From NCBI GenBank assembly GCA_035532295.1, contig DATKRH010000062.1, forward strand, positions 18,099 to 82,098: a DNA stretch of 64,000 bases, written 5' to 3'. Position 1 is the first letter of the stretch, and every line of letters starts with the position of its first letter. Origin of the DNA: DASUBV01 sp035532295 (GTDB lineage Bacteria > Actinomycetota > Actinomycetes > Streptosporangiales > Streptosporangiaceae). This document shows, piece by piece, positions 56,438-64,000 of the stretch. The translations under genes and the position numbers were made by a program. Under the pieces are notes generated by a model. The model was not told where the DNA came from, made no database searches, and saw nothing but the letters and a program-made list of their open reading frames with translations.

Positions 56438-58231
56438 GTGAGCCCGCAGAGCCGACGCCGAGATCCCTCAGGAGGACGAGAGCCTTCAGGGCCCTCTGGA
56501 TCTTCTGGGCATTCCGGAAATTCGGGTCCTCCAGGGCATAAACGCCGCGCGTCCGGTCTGTCCACTCCGCCGCCGAACGCGCTCTTCGCCGAGATGCTGC
56601 GGGCCGCCCGCGAGTTGCTCGCCGTGCGCAGCCCGCTCGATGCCGAGCTGATGGTCAGCGAGCTGCTGGGCACCTGGTGGGGCCAGCAGCCGGGCCGGGC
56701 CGGCATGCGGGAGGCGCGCCGCCGTCGCGCCGACATCGAGGAACTGGTCGGCGAGGGCCTGGTCGCTTACGCCGCCGAGCAGGGCAGCCCGGCTGCGCTG
56801 GCTTTGCTATCCGGCATCGCGTGCCTGGGCACTCCCCGGCAGTGCGCCCAGGCCGAGCAGGCCGCCCTCGATCTGATGGAACACGGGGTCGCGCGGCCGG
56901 GCTGGGCCGATCACGTGGGCGCCGTCGAGGCCGCCGAGTGCTACGTGAACGCCGACGCCTACGGCGACCGCGACGAGGTCGTGTGCGTCTTCAGCTACGC
57001 GGGCCAGGAGCAGCACGCCCTGGTCGTGGTCGTCGACTACAACGCCGGCGGCCTCGCGCGCGACGGCTGGGTCACCTCACAGGTCGGCAAGCTGCTCGAG
57101 TACTGCCGGGACGCCAGCGGGCAGCCCGTGGTAGGTAACACCGCGGGCGGCGGCCAGGCCGCGGGCGCCGGACGGCCGGTCGCGACCTCGGTCGCGCGGT
57201 CCACCTTCACCCAGGTCGAGCCGCCGCAGGCGCGACGGCTCCTGGCGGCGGCGCTGGCCGCCACGGAGAGCGCGCCCGAGCCGGCCGTGAGCGCCTCGTT
57301 CCCCTCTTACCACGCCTTCATCCGGGCCCGCGTCCGGACACTGCCGCCCGTGCTGCCCAAGGGCAGGCCGGCCCTGGTGCCCGCGCAGGCCACAGCGCCC
57401 AGCACGGGCGGCCAGACGCCGGCCGTGGCCGCCATTACCCGGCGCCAGGTCTGGCGCAAGGACCGCCGGGCCATGCTGGCCGCCGAATTCCTGGCTTCGG
57501 ACGAGGCGGAGGACCTGTCCGACCGCGAGGCCGCCAGCCGGTGCGCCGACCACATCGTGGAGTACGGCTGCGACCGCGATTTCGGGCGGCCGCTGCGGAT
57601 GAGCCCGGCGAAGGCCGAGGCGTTCCTGCTCGACTGGCTGCCGCGCAAGGTGATGCTGTCGCCGGCCGAGCAGGATGCCATGCCGCACGTGCTGCTGGCC
57701 TGGGTCCGCTGGGCCACCGCCCGGGCCGGCCTGTCGCGCGACGGGGTCGCCGCGACGCTGGATGCGGTGTTCGACGCCATGCGCGCCTTCCCGAACGTGT
57801 ACCGCGACCCCGCCTCGTTCGGCCTGGAGCCCTCGCTGGTGGCCCGGCTGCTCCCCGATGGCGACCTGGAGGCGCTGGCCCGCCGCGCCTTCGCGTTCCC
57901 GTTGCTGCGCGGCACCTACCACGGCATCGACCTGGCCGGCCTCGACCCCGCGCTGGCCACCGACCGGCGCTCCCTGCTGGCGGCCGACCACGAGGACCAG
58001 TTCGGGCCGCCGGTCACCGACCAGCACCTGGACCGGCATGTCGGGCTGGCCGACCGGCTCTGGCGCGACGATCCGCCGGAACTGTGGGACGCCGCCCAGC
58101 GCCTCCTGGACCTGGGCGAGGACCGGCACTCGGTGCTGCACGCCCTGATGAACGCGATCCGCGCGGCCGGCGAGGACGAGAACGACATCGCCACCGCGCT
58201 GGCTGACCTGCCGCCGGAGGAACGCGGGTGA
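56438..58231 (+). CDS. Conserved actinobacterial protein of unknown function
   Basis: 597-aa soluble protein I cannot assign. The first ~40 residues are Gly/Ser/Pro-rich and disordered. A middle region includes ELMVSELLGTWWGQQPGRAG and EVVCVFSYAGQEQHALVVVVD, and the C-terminal half is helical (AAFLLDWLPRKVMLS-like, WVRWATARAGLSRDGVAATL). It ends ALADLPPEERG. There are no transmembrane segments or catalytic motifs. Similar large proteins occur near hrdB in other actinomycetes. The start is GTG at 56438. It has no obvious operon partner. Confidence 0.75.
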   Translation: MSPQSRRRDPSGGREPSGPSGSSGHSGNSGPPGHKRRASGLSTPPPNALFAEMLRAARELLAVRSPLDAELMVSELLGTWWGQQPGRAGMREARRRRADIEELVGEGLVAYAAEQGSPAALALLSGIACLGTPRQCAQAEQAALDLMEHGVARPGWADHVGAVEAAECYVNADAYGDRDEVVCVFSYAGQEQHALVVVVDYNAGGLARDGWVTSQVGKLLEYCRDASGQPVVGNTAGGGQAAGAGRPVATSVARSTFTQVEPPQARRLLAAALAATESAPEPAVSASFPSYHAFIRARVRTLPPVLPKGRPALVPAQATAPSTGGQTPAVAAITRRQVWRKDRRAMLAAEFLASDEAEDLSDREAASRCADHIVEYGCDRDFGRPLRMSPAKAEAFLLDWLPRKVMLSPAEQDAMPHVLLAWVRWATARAGLSRDGVAATLDAVFDAMRAFPNVYRDPASFGLEPSLVARLLPDGDLEALARRAFAFPLLRGTYHGIDLAGLDPALATDRRSLLAADHEDQFGPPVTDQHLDRHVGLADRLWRDDPPELWDAAQRLLDLGEDRHSVLHALMNAIRAAGEDENDIATALADLPPEERG

Positions 58232-58361
58232 TCACCCGCCAGTGCGCGGTCGATCGTCTCGCTGTTCGCCACCGGCGAGCCCATCGACATCACGGGGATG
58301 AACGCGACCAACGCCCTGACCGGGGATCAGCCGCGCGCTGGGCGGCGGCCAGCGGTCTGGC

Positions 58362-60854
58362 TCAGCAAGCGAGCTCCCGGTAGGCGGCCTGCAGATCGGC
58401 GGCGGTGACGGTGGTCAGGTCCTGCGCCGTGGCACTGTCGCCGATGCCGGAGGCCCGCATGTCCCGGGACGCGCACGCCCGCTCGAACAGTGACCGGGCG
58501 AACCGGCCGTTGCCGAGCTCGTCGATGCGGCCCTGCGCGCAGGCCTGGCTGAAGATCTCGGTCAGGACCGGCCGCGCGCCAGCCGCGAAGGAGTCTCCCG
58601 CCTGCGCCGCGATGACCTCGGCGATGTCGGTGAGCTGCTCGGGACTGTAGCTCGGGAACCCGATCCGGACGCTGAATCGCGAGGCCAGGCCGGGGTTGCT
58701 ATGCAGGAACCGGACCATGTCCTGCGTGTAGCCGGCCAGCACGATCACCAGCCGGTCCCGGTCGTCCTCGGCTCGCTTGAGCAGCGTCGCCACTGCCTCG
58801 GAGCCGAACGCGTCGCCGCCGGAGTAGCCCTGGTTATAGAGCGCGTAGGCCTCGTCGACGAACAGCACGCCGCCGAGCGCCGAGTCGATGAGCTTGTTCG
58901 TCTTGATGGCCGTCGAGCCGAGGTGCTCGCCGACCAGGTCGGCCCGGTGCGCCTCGACGACCTCGGGCCGGACGAGCAGGCCCAGCGCGGCGAAGATCCG
59001 GCCCAGGATCCGGGCCACCGTCGTCTTGCCCGTCCCCGGCGGCCCGGTGAAGACGAAGTGCCGGGCCGGCGGCTGGCTGGCCAGCCCCTGCCGGTCGCGG
59101 AGCCTGGCCACCCGCAGCTGCGCGGCGATCTCGTGCACCTGACGCTTGACCGGCTCCAGGCCCACCAGGGCGTCCAGCTCGGCGAGCGCGCTCTCCACCG
59201 TGGGGGTCTGGCCGTAACCGCGGAACCGCGTGGTCAGCTCCGCGAAGGCCTGCTCAAGGTCGGCGCCGCGGATGGTGACCAGCGCCGACTGGGACGGCTC
59301 GGCCTCGGCGGCCATCACGCGGACATCGCGGCGCTGGCCTGCCTTGGTGAGCAGGCTGCGGACGAACCGGCCGTTACCCAGCTCATCAACCAGCCGCCGC
59401 CGGCCGACCTCCTCGAACATCCGCCGGAGCACGGGCCGGGCATCGGGGTCGAGCAGCTCGCCCTTGCCCTGCAGCGCGAGATCGGCCAGCGCGGCCAGCT
59501 CCGGCGGCGTGTAGCTGGGGAACTTCACGCGGTTACCGAAACGGGAGTTCAGGCCCGGGTTGGTGGCGAGGAAGCCGTCCATCTGGCGCTCGTAGCCGGC
59601 CAGGATGATGATCAGGTCCTCGCGGTTGTCCTCGGCCCGCTTGAGCAGCGCCTGCACCGCCTCGTTGCCGAACCGGTCGCCCTGCCCGTCGCCCTCATTG
59701 ACCAGGCTGTAGGCCTCGTCGATGAACAGCACGCCGCCCAGCGCCGAGTCGATCAGCTCGTTCGTCTTAATCGCGGTCGCGCCCAGGTACTCGCCGACCA
59801 GGTCGGCGCGATGCGCCTCCACGACGGCCGGGGTGTTCAGCAGGCCAAATGCATAGAAGATTTTCGCGATCACCCGCGCAACCGCGGTCTTGCCGGTTCC
59901 GGGCGGGCCGAGGAAGACGAAGTGCTGCATCGGCTTCTCGGTGCCGTGGCCGGCCAGTGCCCGCCGGCGCGCGGCCTCCACGGACGCGGCGATGGACCGG
60001 ACCTGGTCCTTGACCGCCGTCAGGCCGATCATGGCGTCGAGCTCGCCCATCGCCTCGTCAATGGTGATCACCGGCCACTGCTCGGCGGCCTGCTCCCGGG
60101 CCGCCTCGGGGCCGGCCTGACTGCGCAGGCCATCCCCGGCCTGGGCGACGCGCACGGGGCCGCCGCCGGGGCGCCCGCCTGGCCCCCGGCCGCCCGGCAC
60201 GGGGCCGGCGGGCCTGGCCGTCGGGTGGGAGGCCGGAGGCCCATACGGGCCGGCAGGCGACCAGGGGTACGGCGCCGCGGGGGCGCCGCCGCGGGCCTGC
60301 TGCCTGGTCTGGCCGCGGCCGTACTGCCAGGCGCCAATCAGGCGCCAGCCCAGGACCAGGCAGGCGATCAGCCAGGCGGCCGCGGGCCCTAGGTAGGGGA
60401 ACTGCCGCCAGATCCGGAACGTGATGATCCCGACGGGCAGTGCCCAGCCGAGGGTCCACGCGACCGTCCGGCACGGGACGAGCCAGCGGCCGAGCGGGCC
60501 AGCATGGGCGGCCCCGGCGACCGCCAGCGGGAGCACCAGGAGCAGGTACCTCAGCCCGTCGCTGCCGTGCGCGAGGGCGGCGGTCAGCGCGATGCCCCAC
60601 AAGGCGACCGACAGCGAGGCCGCCGGGCCGCGACTGCTGGTCCACAGCGCGTACGGCGCGTAGATGAGCCCGGCGAACACGCCGATAGCGGCGAGCGGCG
60701 GCGCGACAATGCAGAGCGCTACGATCAGCAAGATCCTGAGCGGCAGCGGCGCGGCGGCGAAGGTTTGGCGTAGCCGACTAAGCCCGTCCTGCGCGGCCCG
60801 CCGGCCGGGCAGAGACGGTGACCTCTCAGCTGACCGCGTCTCGCTCGCTCGCAC
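58362..60854 (-). CDS. Membrane-anchored double AAA ATPase (CbxX/CfxQ/EccA-like)
   Basis: 830-aa protein. The N-terminal ~180 aa hold about five hydrophobic helices (LRILLIVALCIVAPPLAAIG, LRYLLLVLPLAVAGAA and others), followed by a Pro/Gly-rich linker. Two AAA modules of the CbxX/CfxQ type follow. Module 1 has Walker A FLGPPGTGKTAVARVIAK and Walker B GGVLFIDEAYSLV; module 2 has FTGPPGTGKTTVARILGR and GGVLFVDEAYALY. Sensor Arg fingers (NSRFGNRVKFPSY, ASRFSVRIGFPSY) are present in both, so both may hydrolyse ATP. Relatives act as Rubisco activases and as EccA chaperones of type VII secretion; no secretion genes are nearby. Confidence 0.87.
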   Translation of the reverse strand: MRASETRSAERSPSLPGRRAAQDGLSRLRQTFAAAPLPLRILLIVALCIVAPPLAAIGVFAGLIYAPYALWTSSRGPAASLSVALWGIALTAALAHGSDGLRYLLLVLPLAVAGAAHAGPLGRWLVPCRTVAWTLGWALPVGIITFRIWRQFPYLGPAAAWLIACLVLGWRLIGAWQYGRGQTRQQARGGAPAAPYPWSPAGPYGPPASHPTARPAGPVPGGRGPGGRPGGGPVRVAQAGDGLRSQAGPEAAREQAAEQWPVITIDEAMGELDAMIGLTAVKDQVRSIAASVEAARRRALAGHGTEKPMQHFVFLGPPGTGKTAVARVIAKIFYAFGLLNTPAVVEAHRADLVGEYLGATAIKTNELIDSALGGVLFIDEAYSLVNEGDGQGDRFGNEAVQALLKRAEDNREDLIIILAGYERQMDGFLATNPGLNSRFGNRVKFPSYTPPELAALADLALQGKGELLDPDARPVLRRMFEEVGRRRLVDELGNGRFVRSLLTKAGQRRDVRVMAAEAEPSQSALVTIRGADLEQAFAELTTRFRGYGQTPTVESALAELDALVGLEPVKRQVHEIAAQLRVARLRDRQGLASQPPARHFVFTGPPGTGKTTVARILGRIFAALGLLVRPEVVEAHRADLVGEHLGSTAIKTNKLIDSALGGVLFVDEAYALYNQGYSGGDAFGSEAVATLLKRAEDDRDRLVIVLAGYTQDMVRFLHSNPGLASRFSVRIGFPSYSPEQLTDIAEVIAAQAGDSFAAGARPVLTEIFSQACAQGRIDELGNGRFARSLFERACASRDMRASGIGDSATAQDLTTVTAADLQAAYRELAC

Positions 60855-61104
60855 TGAGACTTGTATAGCGCATTACCGGCTGCATACGGAGTCTCCTAGT
60901 GGTATGCGGCGGAAAAAATAGCATCGTGCCGCCCTCTAGCCCCACAAATCTAACGGTGCTAGGGCTCCCGGCGCCGGCCGGGCTGGGCGCCCGGCGCCTT
61001 TCCCGGCCAATCCGGGGCTGGTGCGGAGATCGGCTTCTGGGCGATCGGGGCGAGCCGGCGAGCCGAATTGTCCGCGTCCGCCGCGATTGACATGATGGGC
61101 GCTC

Positions 61105-62355
61105 ATGGAGCGGATCGATGCTGGGCTGCTCATCCCCGGTCGCGGGGAGCCGGTCGGCGATGCCACGGTTCTGATCGACGGAGCCCGGATCAGCTATGCC
61201 GGGCCCGCGGCCGGCGCGCCGCCGACTCCGGGCGTGGTCTCGCGTCACGCGGCGGCGGTGCTGCCGGGCCTGTGGGACTGCCATGGGCACTTCATGGGCA
61301 GCCGGGCGATGGACCTGGCCCGGCTGGCCACCGAGCCGGTGCAGCTGCGCGCGGCCCGGTCCGGGCGCGACCTGGCGAACGCGCTGAACGCCGGGGTCAC
61401 CTCGGTGCGGGAGGTCGGCGGGCTCGGTGTCTACCTGGCGCAGGCGGTCCGCGAAGGGCTGCTCGACGGTCCGGCGGTCTACGCGGCCGGCGCGGTGCTC
61501 AGCACGACCGGCGGGCACGGGGACCTGCACTGCTACCCGCTGTCGTGGGTAGCCGACTTCAGCCGGCACGACGGGACGTTCCGCCTGGCCGACGGCACCT
61601 CGGAGTGCATGCGCGCGGTCCGGGAGCAGCTGCGGCGCGGCGCGGCGGTGATCAAGGTCTGCGCCTCGGGCGGCGTGCTGTCGGAGGTAGACGATCCCGT
61701 CCACCAGCAGTTCACCGACGCCGAGCTGGCGACCATCGTCGAGGTGGCGGGCCTGGCCGACCGGGTCGTGGCGGCGCACTGTCACGGCAAGCCGGGGATC
61801 ATGGCGGCCCTGCGGGCCGGCGTCGCGACGATCGAGCACGGCACCTACCTGGACGAGGAGGCGTGCGACGCGATGCGGGAGACGGGGGCGATCCTCGTTC
61901 CGACCCGCAGCATCATCGAGGACATCCTGCTCCACCTGGAGCAGGTGCCGCCGTACGCGGCGGCCAAGCTGGTGGCCATCGCTGACATTCACGCGGACGC
62001 GATGCGGCTGGCCATCGAGCGCGGCGTCACCGTCGCGATGGGCACCGATATCGGCCTGACCGGCATGGACCTGCCCAATTCCTGGGGCACCAACGGATCC
62101 GAGCTCGTGCACCTGGTCACGCTCGGCATGACGCCGCTGCAGGCCATCGAGGCGGCCACCGCGACGGCGCCGCTCACTCTCGGTCCGCAGGCGCCGCGCA
62201 GCGGCCTGCTGGCCGCGGGCTATGACGCCGACCTCATCACCGTGGACGGCGATCCGCTCGCCGACATCTCGATCCTGGCCAGCCCGGAGCGCGTCACGGG
62301 GGTCTGGGTCGGCGGCCGCCAGGTCAAGGGAGGGGCGCTGGCCGGCCAGCCGTAA
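61105..62355 (+). CDS. Amidohydrolase family protein (prolidase/imidazolonepropionase-like)
   Basis: 416-aa metal-dependent hydrolase. The H-x-H motif is in GLWDCHGHFMGSRAMD (about residues 55-70). A possible bridging Lys is in AAVIKVCASGGVLSEVDD; His ligands are in VAAHCHGKPGIMAAL and IEHGTYLDEEACD, and the Asp in VAMGTDIGLTGMDLPNSWG. The C-terminal composite beta domain ends in WVGGRQVKGGALAG. It belongs to the dipeptidase/imidazolonepropionase-like branch; the substrate is unknown. It is a single gene 65 bases before the maleylpyruvate-isomerase-like gene. Confidence 0.87.
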   Translation: MERIDAGLLIPGRGEPVGDATVLIDGARISYAGPAAGAPPTPGVVSRHAAAVLPGLWDCHGHFMGSRAMDLARLATEPVQLRAARSGRDLANALNAGVTSVREVGGLGVYLAQAVREGLLDGPAVYAAGAVLSTTGGHGDLHCYPLSWVADFSRHDGTFRLADGTSECMRAVREQLRRGAAVIKVCASGGVLSEVDDPVHQQFTDAELATIVEVAGLADRVVAAHCHGKPGIMAALRAGVATIEHGTYLDEEACDAMRETGAILVPTRSIIEDILLHLEQVPPYAAAKLVAIADIHADAMRLAIERGVTVAMGTDIGLTGMDLPNSWGTNGSELVHLVTLGMTPLQAIEAATATAPLTLGPQAPRSGLLAAGYDADLITVDGDPLADISILASPERVTGVWVGGRQVKGGALAGQP

Positions 62356-62419
62356 CGATCGCCGGCCAGATCGCCGCGGCAGCGGCAGAGTGTCGGCACC
62401 GGCTGGTAGGACTGGCCGC

Positions 62420-63184
62420 ATGCCGATACCCGCCTTCACGGACCTGCTGAAGCTGATTGAAGATCGCTCCGCCGCGCTGCGGACCGCGGCCGGCCTGGCC
62501 GGGCCCGACGCCCGCGTGCCGGGCTGCCCGGACTGGTCGGTTCGCGACCTGGTCGCCCATCTTGGTGAGGTGCAGCGATTCTGGGCGGCCGTGGTGGCCG
62601 CGGGTCCGGCCGCGTCGCCGCCGGCGGAGGACCAGATCCATGACCTCGAGCCCGATAATGACCTGATCGGCTGGTCGGCGGACTGGACCGGCGAGCTCGT
62701 CCGGGCCCTCGCCGAGGCCGGGCCGGGCCGGCCCTGCTGGACCTGGTGGCCGGAGTCCGGCGCCCCGGCTGACTCGGGCGCGGTGGCCCGCCACCAGGTG
62801 CAGGAGGCTGCCGTGCACGCGTTCGATGCCCAGGAGGCGGCCGGCCGTGCCGAGCCGCTGCCGGCTGACGTGGCGGCGGACGGACTGGGCGAGTTCCTGA
62901 CGGTCGGCATGGCCACGATGGGCGGCTGGCCGCACGAGGCCGGCCGCGTCGCGCTGACCGCTGATGGCGGCCCCGCGTGGCTGGTCGACCTGGGGCCGTC
63001 GGGGGCCAGGGCGCAGGAGGATGAGGTACCGGGAACAGGCCAGGCCGTGCCGGGCGCGCGGGTGCGCGGTTCCGCGAGCGACCTGGTGCTCGCTCTCTAC
63101 GGACGGCAGCCGCGCGGCAGCCTGGACATCGAGGGTGATCAGGAGCTAGCGACGCGGCTGCTCAGCTGGACCGACAACGAGTGA
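62420..63184 (+). CDS. Maleylpyruvate isomerase family, mycothiol-dependent DinB-like protein
   Basis: 254-aa protein. The N-terminal DinB-like four-helix domain has VPGCPDWSVRDLVAHLGEVQ (about residues 34-53) with the conserved His, and the second His cluster is VARHQVQEAAVHAFDAQEA (about 123-141). The C-terminal domain (MDIEG-type end, DLVLALYGRQPRGSLDIEGD) is usual for the actinobacterial family. Members use mycothiol in isomerase or transfer reactions; the exact substrate is not known. The ATG at 62420 follows TGGCCGC without a strong ribosome site. Confidence 0.84.
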   Translation: MPIPAFTDLLKLIEDRSAALRTAAGLAGPDARVPGCPDWSVRDLVAHLGEVQRFWAAVVAAGPAASPPAEDQIHDLEPDNDLIGWSADWTGELVRALAEAGPGRPCWTWWPESGAPADSGAVARHQVQEAAVHAFDAQEAAGRAEPLPADVAADGLGEFLTVGMATMGGWPHEAGRVALTADGGPAWLVDLGPSGARAQEDEVPGTGQAVPGARVRGSASDLVLALYGRQPRGSLDIEGDQELATRLLSWTDNE

Positions 63185-63227
63185 TGCGGGGCCGGTTCGG
63201 GCGGCACGAGGCGCGGGCGCAGAGCAC

Positions 63228-63860
63228 TTATCTGGGGCGTGCGGTATTCGTCATCCGGGTCCACGTCGCAGCGCGGCCGACGCCATCAGCCCGCACCTTG
63301 TCCGCGTTCTTTAGTTGTTCCAGGACGAGCCGGTTGGTTTGGTCGCTGACACCTGGCACGGCCGCCCTGATGTCTGCGAGGCGGAACGTGACGGGCGCGC
63401 GGTGCAGGATGTGATCGCGGCGGCAGCGCGATCGGCAAAGACAGCGTAGGCGTAGGCGATCACGCTGGTGAAGTAGCCAAGCCACGGCCATGGGTCGAGA
63501 GCACTGGGCGTCGCGGTAGCCTGCCAGTTCCAGTTCGCTCCGGTTTGCGCAACATCGTCGTCCGTCGGTTGATGATCCGTTCGGCGCGACCAGCGTCCGC
63601 GACAACAACACCCTCTATCGCGGACGACGCGGTGATGCTCTGGACGCGAGCCCGGTCCGCGAGTTCGGTGAGCAGCCCCGGCATCTGATCACGGTCGAGC
63701 GCCTCAGAGCCGCGACCGAAGTCAATCGCGCTGATCCGGGTGACGATGCGGGCCGGCACCGCGGGCGGCTGGGGTGCTGGCGCCGAGCAGGTGTGCAGGA
63801 TCGCGAGATCGAAGCCGGGCAGGAACGCGGGCTGCCAGGCGCTGAGCCTGCGGATTGCGC
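63228..63860 (-). pseudogene. Decayed Fic family gene
   Basis: Fragments of a Fic-domain protein occur in different frames on the minus strand. The N-terminal inhibitory-helix region reads LLTELADRARVQSITASSAIEGVVV (the SxxxE-like S-S-A-I-E-G) near 63600-63680. The frame then shifts, and RSELELAGYRDAQ follows near 63506-63545. The C-terminal winged-helix end (FRLADIRAAVPGVSDQTNRL then GVGRAATWTRM) is near 63240-63370. The catalytic HPFxxGNGR core is missing. An internal deletion and at least one frameshift make it inactive. Confidence 0.7.
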
Positions 63861-63880
63861 CACGGAAGCGCCGAACAGGG

Positions 63881-64000
63881 TCAGGGGAGCAGCAGTTCGA
63901 CCTGGACAGAGGGGTAGCGGGCTGGCATCTTGCGGTCGAGGGTCGTCAGCGTGGCGCCGCTGGCCTGGGCGAAGGCTGCCAGGTAATCATCGGTCCACAG
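63881..64000 (-). CDS. C-terminal end of a PIN-domain protein, cut by the window edge
   Basis: The last 39 codons, minus strand, read LWTDDYLAAFAQASGATL and then TLDRKMPARYPSVQVELLLP before TGA. The pattern WTDxYLAAFAxxxGxxLxTxD is the C-terminal half of a VapC-type PIN domain, with the acidic residues conserved. The remainder lies beyond base 64000. Beside the Fic remnant it suggests a small zone of toxin genes at this end. Confidence 0.7.
   Translation of the reverse strand: MWTDDYLAAFAQASGATLTTLDRKMPARYPSVQVELLLP

Overview
The window is GC-rich actinomycete chromosome (probably a Streptosporangiales- or Streptomycetales-type organism). Evidence: PimB-type mannosyltransferase, ctaCDF respiratory operon, PspA/PspAA/PspAB/HtpX set, HrdB-type primary sigma factor, topoisomerase IV genes, and frequent GTG starts with 1-8 nt stop/start overlaps.

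Left flank (1-18974): glycosyltransferase, ctaC-ctaD-ctaF, a TusA-like protein, a CtaG-like assembly factor, an adenosine-kinase-like PfkB protein, a VapBC-like pair, ErpA, the envelope-stress set pspA-pspAA-htpX-pspAB, a DUF3043 membrane protein, an aldo/keto reductase, a cobalamin nucleotide-loop enzyme, a second PfkB kinase, an SDR and parC. Right flank (49119-64000): parE, a DUF7455 zinc-ribbon protein, hrdB, a PAS/GAF/PP2C phosphatase, an unknown conserved protein, a two-AAA ATPase, an amidohydrolase, a maleylpyruvate-isomerase-like protein, a decayed Fic gene and the end of a PIN-domain gene cut by the window edge.

Between parC and parE (18971-49060) lies a ~30 kb biosynthetic cluster made only of free-standing parts. 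I see two adenylate-forming ligases, four separate carrier proteins, two stand-alone condensation-domain proteins, a canonical FabF-like ketosynthase, two KS/degenerate-KS pairs (one KASIII type, one KAS I/II type) and a phosphopantetheinyl transferase. The three 4-hydroxyphenylglycine enzymes are split between its ends: Hmo and HpgT on the left, HmaS on the right. Tailoring and supply genes are a DUF3050 haem-oxygenase-fold oxidase, alpha-keto-acid dehydrogenase E1 alpha/beta without E2/E3, a GT1 glycosyltransferase, a PIG-L deacetylase, a formyltransferase, an FkbM methyltransferase, an HSL-type esterase and a phytanoyl-CoA-dioxygenase-like hydroxylase. Export is by one DrrA-type ATPase with two near-duplicate permeases. 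There is no large NRPS/PKS, acyltransferase, ketoreductase, dehydratase, thioesterase or recognisable regulator. The likely product is an aryl-glycine-derived amide or acyl compound built on discrete carriers; its structure cannot be read from the sequence.

The most unusual feature is a set of three tiny ORFs (7, 7 and 10 codons) sharing a near-identical initiation block (GGGAGG, CAG, ATG AAG). They lie in two intergenic units with their own TTGACA-type promoters and hairpin terminators, and neither unit is upstream of a co-directional gene. They may be micropeptide genes or translated small RNAs belonging to the cluster.
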